This document shows positions 12,095-26,028 of a DNA stretch of 64,000 nt, piece by piece. The stretch lies in the NCBI GenBank assembly GCA_019426215.1, contig CM033393.1:50718645-50782644 (forward strand). The letters are read 5' to 3'. The stretch's first letter is position 1, and every line of letters begins with the position of its first letter. The translations under genes and the position numbers were made by a program. This DNA is from Buddleja alternifolia (lineage: Eukaryota; Streptophyta; Magnoliopsida; Lamiales; Scrophulariaceae). The notes beneath the pieces were generated by a model. It had not been told where the DNA came from. It saw nothing but the letters and a program-made list of their open reading frames with translations, and searched no databases.

Positions 12095-15000
12095 ATGGCA
12101 CTTTCTCCACCAACTGATACAATAAGTGAAGTGAGGCTTGAGTAGTCACCGTAACATTCCTTTTGGCAAACACGATTGTCAACAGATATAGATAGATGAA
12201 AAGAACCATGCAAAAATATTAGGAGTCAAGATTTCAGGCGTCCTATTAATTCTTGATATTCGCTTTGTGATTAATGTTTGGAAGTCTTTTCGATTGTCTC
12301 TAACTGCATGGTACTTCTTTTCTGTGCTTCTTTACAGGTGGACTTTTACTTTAGTTACCATCTATTTTGGGGTATGGTTTCTTATTTGTATTCAGTCCTA
12401 AATCAAAAATCAAATGGGTCCATAGTAGAAACGTTATTGTCTGAACTGTTCTATACTACCCTGATCCTCTGAAGGCACAACAGTTTATTCAGTAAATTTA
12501 TCCTATTTACTATTTCCTCTTGCAGCTTGGATCATTGCTTTCTATCCATGGATGTTTCCACCATCTCAGATCTAATAGCAGCAACAAGTTTCATGCCTCA
12601 GAGGATTCGGAGCAAGGTCTATACGTGCCTCTGAAAAATGGAGGAAACAAAACTGGAGTGAAATTGTTAGAAAGCTTGGACCACCCTGGAAAATTTCATA
12701 TTCTAGTAACTTCCAGATTTTGGGGTTATCTGTTTCAAGTTTTATTCCAGGTATAGTTTCTGTCTAGTTCAATGTATGAGGACCTAGCTGCTAAACGTTG
12801 CTCGGGTATTATCTGCATGCAAAAACCAAATCAGTTCATCAATTTTGCTTTGAACTTGTTTTGTGTTTGTGAAATCTATTCCTTGTTTGGTTCTTTGTTG
12901 TTTCATTGTTTAGTATGTCTTTCTGTTGTGGACTATTCGAGGCTTTGCAAAAGTTTCTGATTTCATTTAAAGATGCAATTGTTTGGAAGTAAGAAAAAAT
13001 AAGCTTGAATAGTGACAATTAGGCTGGCAACATCAGAATTCTAATTATTCTTTACTTTTGACCAGTCTGTGATACTGGAGAAGTGTCATTACTTTTTCTA
13101 GGCATGCTAGTTGTTCACATAGTATAAGGTACTCAAACTTTAATATCTATATAGAAAACTATGTGGCTACCTTTCAGCTCTTACAAGTTCTCATTTTCAC
13201 ATACTTTTGCATGAGCAGATGACAGCAGGGGCAGTAACTATCACCGATCTTGTTTACTGGTGTTTGATATTCCCGTTCATAACTCTCAGAGATTATGAGA
13301 TGAATTTTGTAAGTGCTTATGGACTAAATAATCCCTTTGTGCTTCTGTTCCCGGTTATCATTTCCTCATTGTTAAGTCATCATGATGCTGTCTCTCTGAC
13401 ATCATATATTATGGGACATAATCTTATTTTCCCTCTAGTAGGAAAACTTTTTTGCTTGCTTATGTACCAAAATAAGGCTGCAAGATTTGGTTAAGTTCAA
13501 ATTTACTATCTGGCCCTTCTAGTTTCTCTTTCCATTTGGACACTGAAAACATATAGCTCTGCTGTCACAGTCAGGACAAATAGTCAACATACAGTTTGTC
13601 TTTTCATCACACTATCAATCTTGCACGGCTGCATTTCTATGTACCTTCCTGAATAAGAAATCACAGTTTGCATATGTTCTTTTTTGCAATGTGGTCCGGC
13701 TTTCGCTAATTATCCTGGGGAATGCCTAAAACCTTAATCTTTAATTATTTATACATTTCCCTTAAATTGATTCTTTATTATAAATTTTTTTGCCCGGAGT
13801 ACCTAGTTATTTGTTATAACTTCTCACTATAAATTCTATCAATATCTCACCGTTTATGGTGAATCAATTGTCACCTTGCAAATTTCAAGCATCTCTATTG
13901 ACTAGTCCTGGCCTTGTCGTTAAAGATTTTCAGGATGCTACTCTTTCTCGAAACAGATTTATTCAATTCAAGAATCTAAATACCCACTCACTTGCTACAT
14001 ATATCTACAACTTATTGTTACTTGATGATATTGCCTCTTCATTTTTAGAACTTTGTCTCCCTCTTTTGATTAGTTGACAGTTGTAACACATTCACTTAAC
14101 GCCATCTTGCTACTTGGTGATACAGCTATGAATAGTCTGGTGAGCTGTTACTGCATATCCTTAATGCTTTTCATTAATTCCATTTGTAATTTCTTTATTT
14201 CTTTGATTTTATAACAATCTTTGAGATTTTCCTCTCAGCAATTCCCATGGTTCCGGATTTCTTACTTCCTTATGTTGACGAGTATATATGTCATCTTCCA
14301 GTGGGTTGTCCATGCCTGTGTGTCAATCTGGTAATCATAGTTCCTCTTGAGTTTATTTACAGTGAAAATGTAAATTGTTAATGTATTACTGGTGATTGCC
14401 TTTTGTTTTAGGTGGCCATATCCTTTTCTTGACTTGTCAGGAGCTCAAGCTCCGCTCTGGTAAGTTTGTTAGATACAAAATGATACTAGAAAAAACAAGT
14501 TTTGAACTTTTTCTTTTCCCTTTTTTCTTTCTCTAATCTTTAGAAAACCTTGACTTATTCCTCATATATAACCAAGCTTTTCTCTTAATGTATCTTTAAA
14601 ACTTGAAATTTAATAAATAGGAACTAAAGCTTAAAGTCTGCAGACCAACTTGCATTGGTTATTATATTTCTTTTAATGATGCTGTTTCTCTCTGTCTCTC
14701 AAAATTCCATCACCAATCTTCTTATGTGAACTCCAGTACAATCCCGTACTTCTTTACAAATAATACTAATATTGCTAGTCCACTGTTATTATTATTACTA
14801 ATACTAAAGTAAAACTAATATAACAACAATGACGATAAACATGATGATGATGATAATAATAATAATAGAAAATTGGGATACGTAACAAAATGAAATAAAG
14901 TGAAAGCATAGATAGAAAAATGATACAAATAAAGAAACACGCTAGAAAGATACCTTCCTTTACAATCTTTATGTATTGTTGAATGGTGTATCTGATCAAC

Positions 15001-15141
15001 TTCTTTTCTTTATTTATCGTCAGGTATTTGGTAGTCGCAGTGATGCATGTGCCATGCTATTACCTCTTTCTATTGGTTGTGAAAATAAAACATCTTCTAC
15101 TATCCAGATGGTTCCCTCATTCATATCAATGTCGCCCATAA
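11706..15141 (+). CDS. Seven-span membrane protein, Rolling stone-like plant family
   Basis: Exons are 11706-12034, 12338-12371, 12526-12750, 13219-13308, 14074-14139, 14239-14330, 14412-14459 and 15024-15141. All junctions are GT-AG and the frame is continuous over 333 residues. Predicted membrane spans include FVSAIWVLTSMLVASFIIW, FRLIAFCLLLVAFCFDVAL, WTFTLVTIYFGLGSLLSI, VTIYW-type ITDLVYWCLIFPFITL, LTVVTHSLNAILLLG, FLMLTSIYVIFQWVVHACV and YLVVAVMHVPCYYLFLLVV. A hydrophilic loop of about 60 residues lies between spans 3 and 4. The motifs SYWLNWR near the start, YYYTQW, and WWPYPFLDL recall the plant proteins grouped with Drosophila Rolling stone; no biochemical role is established. For exon 5 I chose the acceptor ending at 14073 because the later one (14080) would give an immediate stop. 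The family name is from memory; the topology is read from the sequence. Confidence 0.85.
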
Positions 15142-16699
15142 GATATGGGAAACCAGGAAAGAGTTTCATATTTCTTGTAAATGTGGAAGGCAAGAAACTA
15201 TTTCCACTCATTCAGAATTTTCCCCGCGAGGGGGCATCGGATATCAAGATATAATTGGGTTTGAGGTTTGCAATTATTTTATGGCGCTATGGAGGAATGA
15301 CTGGGAAGAGTATTGTTGTGGCAGATTCTTCAAAAGATAGTTGAGTTATTTGCACAAATTAGACTATACTAGGAGAAGAAGAACTGCTTTCTGTTGTTGA
15401 AAATTCATTGTTGTAATTCATTCCCAAACATACAAAAGAGGAAAAAAAATCATGAAATTACAACCCCAAAAAAAGTTACCTTGTTCATGCGTGTTTTGAT
15501 TGTTGCGGAGACTTTCTATACATAATGCTTTGATGTGTTGCCAATTTCCTTTGTGGCTCTATAGAGGAGAATGGTTGAGGAAGAGATAAAATAATGGTGA
15601 CAGGTCCAGTGGTGATTATTATTTGTTTTATTTGATTAACTGATGAATGGTTCATGTCTGTGATAATGATCTAGTTAAAATTAGTTTCACACTTGAATAT
15701 CACTAGTTTGAAGCTTACAGAGTTTGTAGCGCTCGCCAATTAAGTGAGTGTATTATTGTTGACATTGGTCGGCTTATAATGTTTGATTTATTGAGGACTA
15801 TGATTTCTTTTCTAATGTATGGTGAGTCTGTGGTGATAAGTTGAACTACATATCCCAACGAAGTTTTGCGAAATGTTCGTGCCCGACTGCCCGTTATGTT
15901 TTATTTGTTGGATAGTCATCACGGATTTTATCCAACTCCACATCTTTTTGAAGGGGGGAAAAAGCTCTTTAGAGTGCATTGGAGGTTGAATTAAGTATTT
16001 TGATTTTAAGAGCCCAACAATTGACCAATGACTAACAATTTTGATAGTGTGGTGATAGAGCTTTCACAGCCCATTAATCCAGAATTCTAAAATTAATGTG
16101 AAAATCAATCGCAATCTTGTATAGGATGATCTTATTTAAAAAAAAAATCTTTAAACACTATTCGTACTTTAGTTGCCTCCAACAATCTGAACCGTACAAA
16201 TAGCTGCTGGCAGTGATTTGAACCGGACACGTGACATCCAACAATATAATTAAAACCGTAAACAAAAATTATACACTGGACGAGCCTACTCATATTTAGT
16301 TCTTCTTTATGCATTGACGCTCCTCCTCCTCGAAACCTTTTAATTTAAAATGTATCAAAAGACATGTGAAAATCAACACTTAATTAAAATTCAATTAAAA
16401 CTCTACAATGATTTAACAAATGTCACAACAATATACAGGACTATGTATTTAAACAGGTAAATATTACGTTTATTGTAGCAAACATTAGTAAATATTATAA
16501 ATAGGACAGGTCACACTTCACCTGCACAACCTGCACCACCTTAAATGCATGTTCTTGCCGGATGAATATAAATGCACATGCAAACGTACTCTCATAAATT
16601 ATTTCTTCGGCAAATTATATGTGAAAATAGCACGTCAAATAATCTCGTTTTCAATTCTACGTAACACTCCAATTTTCCAAAAAAAATTCTAAACCAGGA
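15142..16699. other. Intergenic region: 3' end of membrane-protein gene and PAT1 upstream
   Basis: The first few hundred bases probably contain the 3' UTR of the preceding gene. From about 16100 the sequence is AT-rich and leads into the PAT1 leader. No other gene or repeat is supported. Confidence 0.55.
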
Positions 16700-19485
16700 A
16701 TGGCTGTGTTATGGAGAAATGCCATTGTTTTTTCTCCTTCTCCTCTCATCTTCAAGAGCTGCAGCAATTACTCTTCTGAGATTCGCAGTTATTCTTTCTT
16801 CGGTCCAAACATCCGAAATTCATTTCTCCGAATTAACGCCATCCGTCCTGCACTCCAGCTTCCTATTACTTCTTCCAAAGAGGTATTAGTTTGTAATTTT
16901 TGAGCTTTAACTTCTATTTTTTTATTTTTCTATTTTGTTTACAGCTATTTGAATGCCTATTGAAGAAGGAGGACTTGAGTGAAGAGGAAGCAGAGGGTTC
17001 ACTTGATTTCTTGCTAAGTGATGGCAGTCAAGCTTTAATCAGCGGTTTTCTTGTTCTCCTTAGAGCCAAAGGAGAAACATTTGAAGAAGTAATGTATATT
17101 ATTTTTTCGTTTCGTTTTTTCGGTTTTAGTATGCTTGATTTTCTTTTTCTATTGTTCTTTTTATATATTTGAATTTTTGATTTGATTTTTGTTGATAGAT
17201 AAACTTTGTTGTGCATTGCTGTTTAGATTGTGGGTTTAGCCAGGGGTATGATAAAATGTTGTAAAGAAGTTGAAGGATTGGAAAATGTGGTGGATATAGT
17301 AGGGACTGGTGGAGATGGCGCAAACACGGTGAATATATCGACAGGCGCTGCGATTCTTGCTACGGCTTGCGGTGCTAAAGTTGCTAAGGTGAATTGTATT
17401 CATCAATGTGATAATTGAGGATATTTATCATGAGAAGTCAATTGTTATGTATACATTTTGCTCCTTTCTCTGTTTTGACAGCAAGGGAATAGGTCGAGTT
17501 CTTCTGCTTGTGGAAGTGCAGATGTTTTGGAAGCATTAGGAGTGGCCATTGACCTAGAGCCAGAGGTAACTCTTTCATAAGTTCTCGATGCCAGCGAGAG
17601 TCTTCGATAGTACATAATTGTGATGATGTGGCATCGCGAATTATTTAATCAAAATAGAATTAAAAATTGTTTGATCATTCCTATATGTATTGTTATTTGA
17701 AAGATTTCCTTTAGTTTCAGGGCTCTATGAGTTGGTAGATGTTGGTTGATTTTGCTCAATACATACTTTTGATCATTCGCTTTCCTTTTTGTTTTTTCAT
17801 GGTTCTTCTTTATCGAATTTGGTCAAACCTAGTGATGTTCATGTAATTTTCTCTAAATGCATTTATAGATGCTTATTTACCTTGAAAACATAGTATTTAG
17901 ACACACAAGAGATATTTAATATGTATCTTCAAACCAGGGAGTGAAGAAATGTGTGGAAGAAGTAGGAATTGGATTTATGATGTCTCCAAACTACCATCCA
18001 GCAATGAAGACTTTTGCTCCTGTAAGAAGAAAGCTTAGAATCAAGACAGTATTTAACATCCTAGGTCCCATGTTGAATCCAGCACGTGCGCCTTTCTCAG
18101 TAGTCGGGGTTTATAAGGAAGATATGGTAAGAAGTTGACTTGAAAGAACACCAACTTTTAAAACTCTTTGGTTTGTTTGAGGACATGACATCTAATATGT
18201 TGCCTGCAAATGAACTCACATTGTAATTGGATAGGTCAGTAAGATGGCTAAAGCGCTACAACGCTATGGCATGAAAAGAGCATTGGTTGTTCACTCCGAG
18301 GGCTTGGATGAAATGAGTCCACTTGGTAAGATTCATTGTCTTGTTTAGAGCATTTACGTTGTCTTCTCTCGAAATTCAATTTTTCTCGTTTCTCATGCAA
18401 TGAAGCTTTCAATTACATCAGGGTCTGGGGTCGTGCTTGATATTACACCAGAAAAGATTGAGAAGTTTTCCGTTGACCCCTGTAAGAAACCTCGTTTAAC
18501 TTTCTTAATGATACTTGGTAATTGGTATAGAGAGTTGGTATTTTCAGATTGGATTTTATCTAGTTGCTTGTATCTAAACCGTAATACTAATGATCTCCTT
18601 TTTCTGATGTTCTTTATGCTGTAAATACTCTGTGTTGAGGCCTATATTGTATTTGCAGTGGATTTTGGTATTCCTCGCTGCACCTTAGCAGATTTGCAAG
18701 GGGGAGGCCCGAAATATAATGCTGAGGTACTAAGGCGTGCGCTCTCTGGTGAGCGAGGAGCCGTTGCGGATGCATTTGTAAGTTATTTAAGATTGTGTTT
18801 GGGTACAAATCCGTTGAATTTGATTGGATAATTTCAAGTTATAGATTTCGAATCCTTTGGAACTCATTTTGACCTGCTTTTTCAAGCATGATGGTGGATG
18901 TTATTAAATTTACATCAATTGAAACTAGTCCAGCAAATCCAAATCCACATACAAATCCATCCAACCAAACACAACCTAAATGTTTTCTTTTCTATAATGG
19001 CTATTGAACTACGGTAGGACGAGGCGATGTCTAGTTGAGACATCAGCCTTGCCTAAATCGGGTCGGAACACCAGATGAGAAGAGGATGCTATCTGAATGT
19101 GTTAAACTAACTTGATATATTACAATGAATCAGGTCTTAAATGCAGCTGCAGCATTGTTTGTCAGCGGGCATGTCTGCAGTCTCGGTGAAGGGATAGCTC
19201 TAGCCCGTGAAACACATCGATCAGGAAAAGCTCTGGTTACTCTCGACTGCTGGGCAAGTGTCTCAAATGTATGTTCGTCGTTACTTTTCTTTTTTCCTTA
19301 CTCTTTTTTTTTTTTTTTGTTTCTTTACATATATTTTTTCAGTCTAAAAAATGTTGTTACTTATTTTTGTGATTCGTTGCATGATATAGTACACAGTCTT
19401 TTTATTTCCTTGTGTAATTTCTATATTCTGACTGATATAGAAGGTGAAGGACCTACAGTCATGGCTGCATGAACAAAGAAGATAG
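16700..19485 (+). CDS. PAT1: Anthranilate phosphoribosyltransferase, plastid (tryptophan synthesis)
   Basis: Joins anthranilate to phosphoribosyl pyrophosphate in the second step of tryptophan synthesis, in the chloroplast stroma. Ten exons: 16700-16882, 16945-17088, 17227-17388, 17482-17565, 17938-18126, 18235-18325, 18422-18481, 18659-18777, 19134-19268 and 19441-19485, giving 403 residues in one frame. Residues 1 to about 55 are Ser/Arg-rich with few acids, as in a transit peptide. The N-terminal helical domain begins [16 protein letters not shown]. The PRPP-binding loop is [14 protein letters not shown]. Next come [61 protein letters not shown] and [17 protein letters not shown], then [11 protein letters not shown]. 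The last exon encodes only 14 residues ([14 protein letters not shown]) and was found by following the frame across a 172-bp intron. All family motifs are present. Confidence 0.96.
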
Positions 19486-20153
19486 AAAGACCTCTCGTCG
19501 TTTAAGTACGCAGCAAAAGTTTTGTCCTGACTCCTGAGCTTAGTATCTGGATTCTAGACATGATGAAGTGAAAAAGACGAGAATCGTTGTCACCTAATTT
19601 GAAGCTCGTATAGTTATCTTTTATTCCCCTCGTTAAGTCGAGACGACATGTATAATAAATAATACATGTAACTATTCAGAATCAACTAATGGCTTGTAAT
19701 ATCTTCTTGGATTTCATCTTGTCAGAAATTATCATAGATTGTAAGTTTTTTCATTTTTGTTTCTAGAATCACTGATAATGCAAATCAGTCCTTGAATACT
19801 AAATTTTATAAAATAATAAACACCTTACGTTAATTTGAAAATATCAAATTAAATTGTTTGCCAAGTAATTTTACCAAACACCAAGAAAATGAATATAGGA
19901 ATAGCGATAAAAATGACGAAAAAATAGCCTACACAACCATATTGTTCATGAACATATAAATTCACTTCAGAGTCACTACCCCTACACAACAATTCAGTTC
20001 TCCACATAACACGCGCATAAATGGTATTAGGAATTTGGAATTCTTAACACAGATTTCTTAATAAGCCAATCATATAACCATAACAAAAAATTACCCGGAG
20101 TTTACTATCATAACATTCACAATTATTGAGCCAAACACTAGTTCACAAGCACT
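19486..20153. other. Intergenic region between convergent PAT1 and glutaredoxin genes
   Basis: Contains the presumptive 3' UTRs of both genes; AATAAT-type signals near 19650 could serve PAT1. No further gene or element is seen. Confidence 0.55.
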
Positions 20154-21397
<1,244 letters not shown>

Positions 21398-21451
21398 ATC
21401 TGAAGTCTGAATTGGGAAAAATCACAAATTATTAACGACCGCTAAGACTGA

Positions 21452-21461
21452 TTTATATATA
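21452..21461 (-). promoter_or_regulatory. Candidate TATA box of the glutaredoxin gene
   Basis: ATATATAAAT on the minus strand lies about 55 bases upstream of the ATG at 21397, implying a short leader of about 30 nt. The same sequence is kept in the duplicated copy at about 25388-25397, so the core promoter was copied too. Confidence 0.5.
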
Positions 21462-21831
21462 TTGTAGAGGAAGATTGGGATGGGAGGTTGAATTGCTATG
21501 GGCCAATATTAAAAAGCCCGGTCCCACTATTTATTCACAATGGCCATATTCTGGGCGGCCCGCAAGTTGTATTATGGACTCGCTCTATCCTAGAATTTTT
21601 CGTTAAAAGAATGTAAGAATTTGGCCCTTTTTTTAAAGTCAACATTCTATAAAATTCAGAAGAATCCAAGTCAATTATTTTGTTCTCCTATCCAATGTCC
21701 ACCGATATTGTGAATATGAAGTTATTGCTTCAGATTAATGTGTCAATTACCATTGAATGTATGGACAAGGCAGTAAAAAAGAAATCTAAATTATATGCAT
21801 CCAAAAATATTAAATATTAGAGAAAACAATG

Positions 21832-22085
21832 ATGCGGTTCAACTTTCTTTACCTATTGAGTTGACACCAGTTTCTTTTGAATAATATAAGGCACTTATAA
21901 ATAATTGAATTGAACATGTAATAATGATAATGCAAATTGTGTATGTAAGATCACGACGAAAAATGTTGTATACTAGTATCACTTTCTTTTTTAATACTTT
22001 TAGTACTGCCCGCAGTGGAGACTGCTTTATTTGTCAAGACTTTGATTACGACTTCTATATTTTATTTTCAAGCAAATTTTAGGCC
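21832..22085. repeat. Dispersed repeat, related to 57660-57965
   Basis: Shares long near-identical tracts with 57660-57965, including TTGAATTGAACATGTA, ATGATAATGCAAATTGTGTA and ACGAAAAATGTTGTA, then the GTGGAGACTGCTT block. It is non-coding and of unknown class. The remainder of 21500-22466 is AT-rich with no gene. Confidence 0.65.
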
Positions 22086-22466
22086 CCAATTGGATGGCAT
22101 GCCATATTCCAATTCTCAATTTTTTATAGATATTTTTCATAAAAAATGCATATATTTAGCATCTCCGAAAAATATTTCAAAGAAATGTTACACTCAATTT
22201 CCCAAAAAAATATCTCAACTTTCATTTAAAAATGGATTTAATTATCATTTCTCTTAGATTTTTCTCAAGAAAGTCAAAAAAAAATTTATATTCATGATTA
22301 GACAGCTCACCCAATAATTAAAATATCTTAACGAAGTTATTAAAATAATCACATATCTTGATTTGAAATGATGTTAGATACAAAATAAGATTCACATTGG
22401 ATATTTTTGAATGCCTTAATATATGAGTTTAACTCATATATGTTTAAATTTTTTGAGAAAATAAAA

Positions 22467-23345
22467 GGGCAAACTACACTTTGCACCCTTGAACTATCCA
22501 CTTTGGCTCATTTAGGTTCCTGAATTATCAAATGTGATAAAATGGTCCCTGAATAATAAAACATAACAAAATAGTCCCTAGATTGATAGATGTGTCTGGC
22601 TCCGTGACATTCCTGATATGATCATGAGTTTGACCATTGCAATGTGGTCATAGAAAAAGTTTACATATTTTTCTCTCACTTTTCAATAAAATGGGTCTTT
22701 TGTATACTTTTAATTTTGCTATTTTTAACCATTTGCCTACCATTTTAGACGCACTTTTGTGCAGAAAATAGTACACCGGTTTCTATTAATTTCTTAAGGA
22801 AAATTTACTAAAACCTTATTAAATAAACTTTATATCCAAAAAATTCTTTTAAAATATTTTTCAATCCCAAAACCTCATATCACCAACTTTTCTTTCCAAA
22901 AAATTTAACAATTAGATTAATAAATCTATGGATTTAATTGTCCTTGGCCTTCTAGAGCAAAAAACAACTAGTTGAGAAATATTATTATATAGAAATATCT
23001 AAAAATTTTATTATATAGAAATATTATATCGGTAATTGATACTAATATGATTTTAACTTTACATTTTTTAATTTTTTTCTTCTTAAAAATTTTAAAAAAT
23101 TACAGTAAAAAATTTAAATATTAAAAATAAAATACATTATATAAAATATTTAAAGTACTTAATACTCAAAAATAACACTCATATTTTACTATTTATCAAT
23201 TTAAAAACTAGCCAAACACTTTCTTAAGTCGATGGGCTATTTTGTTACATTTGATAATTCAGAGACCATTTTGTTACCTTTAATAGTTCAGGGACCTAAA
23301 TGAGATAAAATGAATAATTCAGGGGTATAAAGTATATTTTTTTAC
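22467..23345. mobile_element. Non-autonomous MULE-like TIR element, about 880 bp
   Basis: Left end GGGCAAACTACACTTTGCAC and right end, read in reverse complement, TATACTTTATACCCCTGAAT, form long imperfect inverted repeats; the pairing extends inwards about 100 bp (CTCATTTAGGTTCCTGAA against CTCATTTAGGTCCCTGAA). The element is flanked by AAAATAAAA at 22458-22466 and 23346-23354, a possible 9-bp target duplication, although the motif is low complexity. There is no transposase ORF inside. It lies between the glutaredoxin gene and its partial copy. Confidence 0.7.
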
Positions 23346-23758
23346 AAAATAAAAACCCATTCCTACCAACTTCCCACAAAAAACAACTTTTCTTAAAAAA
23401 AAAAAAACATTATAAAAGTACTGGACAAATTTTTATTACAAGCAAACTGTCAATCCGGCATGCCAACGAGGACTCAATAGCGTAAAAGTTACATATGGAG
23501 AGACAAATAAAGCATAAAACCATTTCAAATTTTCAATTGTCTTAAATTTTAATCAAGAAACACACAATAAAATTATAAACGCGAACATGCGAGAGAAGAA
23601 AGAACAAACTTTCAGCATCCAGTTCAATGGCCTTAAAGGAGGCGCCGAGGTCCTTCAACAATTTCTTCACCCTCACGCAGAACGGACAGTAGTTTTTGCT
23701 GCCAGAAAGAAGAAAAAAGCACAAATCTTCATAATCTTTCAATCAAAACCTTTAACTT

Positions 23759-25003
23759 TGTTGCAAGTTCTGCACTTACAAAGAATAATTCTAAAAAATG
23801 CGAAGAACAAATGAATAATAATCGAGACGAGAGTTGAACTCTCTATCCTTAAAGCTATATTGCCTCGCCTATGGTGGTACGGGTTCGTGCAACTAACTTC
23901 CCAAGATACAACGATTACGTATTGTACTTGAACCACTTCAATAACAATACTCCACGAACTTAATTTACTCACGAACTCTCAGAGAATATGTATGCTTAAA
24001 ATGCTGAAATATGCAGAATGCTTCAGATTTTGGTGTGTCTTTTTTCTTCTGCAGGGGAAGCCTTATATAGGCAGAATTTTCAGACAGCAAATTAATCCCT
24101 ATTAACTCTGATTTAATTCGAATTGTAACAGCAAACGTTTCAGCCTTTAAATCCCACGTTTGACTGTTTAAATTCAATTGAATCAGATTTAAAGAGAAAA
24201 AAAAAACGTAAAAACGAGGCCTTTCATTTTTCCAGTTTTTTCCATAATTTCTGTACTCATTTTTGCTGAAAAAATTAACTGGAAGTTGGGCCTGTACACA
24301 TTTTTGCTGGGAAAAAAGAAACTGGAAGTTGGACCTAATTTAATTTGTTAAATTAAATGACCTCAGGCCCAAAAGAAATAATTTAACTGGGCCCAAATTA
24401 ATTAATTTGAATTAATTCAAATTTGGCCCAAAAATAATATCTTTAGACTCCAAAGCCCAACAACCACCAAGCCCAAGCCACGGCCCACGACCCGCGCCCG
24501 AGCTGGAGCAGGTCGGCCGGCCGGACGGCGGCGCGCATGAGGCGAAACGAACTATGGCTAAGTCCTTACCCCTCCAAGCCCACACAACCACCAAGCCCAA
24601 GCCACGGCCCGCGACCCGCGCCCGAGCTGGAGTCAGTCGGTCGGACGGACGGCGGCGCGCGTGAGGCGAAACGGACTATGGCTAAGTCCTTACCCCTCCA
24701 AGCCCACACAAAATTGTCATGACCCAAGGGCCCAAACTATCATTGTCCTACCATTGTATATAAACACACTAAACTTGTATCTTATTTCCAATGTGGGATA
24801 ATGCAAACTCAAACGCCCAACTTTAGCAATTAATTTCTCATTCGTTTCAACTCCGAATCGAGAAATTCGAAATGCTAAACTTATCTACTCCCGGAGTAGA
24901 ATAATATTATCCAATAATATTTAGTATCCCCAATACTTATAGTATTCGAATTTCGAGTGCAAAAGTGTTCAAACACACTTTTAACAATTTATCTTTTCCA
25001 ACA
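23759..25003. mobile_element. Solo LTR, 1,245 bp, with 5-bp target duplication
   Basis: Starts TGTTGCAAG and ends CCAACA, giving the TGTTG...CAACA terminal inverted repeat of LTRs, and is flanked by AACTT at 23754-23758 and 25004-25008. The intact glutaredoxin intron shows the empty site. No internal retrotransposon sequence or second LTR is present, so this is a solo LTR. A TATA-like TGTATATAAACA at about 24755-24766 suggests plus-strand transcription. The 24461-24710 part is unusually GC-rich and tandemly repeated. Confidence 0.88.
24461..24710. repeat. GC-rich 124-bp tandem repeat, two copies, inside the solo LTR
   Basis: CAACCACCAAGCCCAAGCCA starts at 24461 and again at 24585, and the terminal AGCCCACACA ends at 24586 and 24710, so the period is exactly 124 bp. 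The copies differ mainly in the CGGCCGGCCGG segment. Base composition is far above that of the surroundings. Confidence 0.9.
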
Positions 25004-25042
25004 AACTTCAAACAACACTTCTATGACTAAGTAATTCTACGC

Positions 25043-25082
<40 letters not shown>

Positions 25083-25429
25083 TAAACCTTCTGATCTAAC
25101 AATATCGCAAGCTATATTAATCAGCCATTCTAATTCCAAAATTACCGTGGAGAGCTATATAAAATATATATTCCGTACGCATCGAAAAAGTTATCCAATG
25201 AACCCAAAAATGTTCATGAAATTAAACAAGGTCACACGAGCACATGCCCACACACACATATATATAGATAGAGTACCTGAAGACAACGACGGAATTTGAA
25301 GAAACAATTTCCTTAGCCTTGGGGAGTGCCATATCTGAAGTCTGAATTGGGAAAAATCACAAACTATTAACGACAGCTAAGACTGATTTATATATATTGT
25401 AGAGGAAGATTGGGATGGTAGGTTGAATG

Positions 25430-26028
25430 GCGGACGATTACAAAATTAGACCTCATTTGCAGGGGTGTTGCAATTTTAGACCTCTTATGTCTGAATTTCT
25501 TTTTTCTTTATTTTTTGCGGCTAAATCAAAAGGTAAAATCCAAATTGTCCACCTTGTCAACCTCTTTACACTATTGAATATTTTAAGATTTACAAATCAA
25601 GTCCCTTATTCTTAAGAATAACACCTTTAGTCCATTAATGTTTAAATTTGGTTTATTTAGTCCATAATATATGAAAAACGTCATTAATTAAAAGTAATTA
25701 CATAAATTAAGAGTAATTAACATAATAATTACAGAAATAACATAAGGTTAATGTACTCCTTTTGGATTAAAACTCATATTCTATCATTCTCAAGTAAGAG
25801 GATTGTTTCGAGAATCCAATTGCTTCATCAACGAAAACTTATGTTAGAAAGAGATGAAGTACCTATCTTACCCTTTTGAAATTTAAAATATAAACTTAAT
25901 TCATTTTAAAAATTTACAACTCAGTAACCTTCCTTTGATAAATAGCTCGAGAAAACTTTTCTGATGTGGAAGATCAGATAAACTGTGACCACAGAGCATA
26001 CTCAGAATACTCAAGCTCTGATACCATT
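25430..26028. other. Intergenic, retrotransposon leader remnant
   Basis: No gene. From about 26012 leftwards the minus strand reads like the untranslated leader downstream of the primer-binding site described in the next entry. Confidence 0.45.

Larger units (their letters stand above)
23439..25429 (-). pseudogene. Partial upstream duplicate of the glutaredoxin gene (promoter, exons 1-2)
   Basis: Sequence matching 20710-21492 reappears here in the same orientation. Exon 1' is 25332-25277 and exon 2' is 23698-23610; both keep their reading frame and splice sites. Differences from the gene are Ala to Val (EIVSS), Ser to Asn (SKNYCPFC) and Thr to Lys (LLKDLG). The copy stops inside intron 2, so the TVPN and GGCD exons are missing and it cannot make a full glutaredoxin alone. 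Intron 1' is split by the solo LTR at 23759-25003. Because the copy lies upstream on the same strand and exon 2' has the same donor phase as exon 2, a transcript starting here could in principle splice to exons 3-4 of the intact gene. That is inference; the simplest reading is a dead fragment. Confidence 0.85.
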
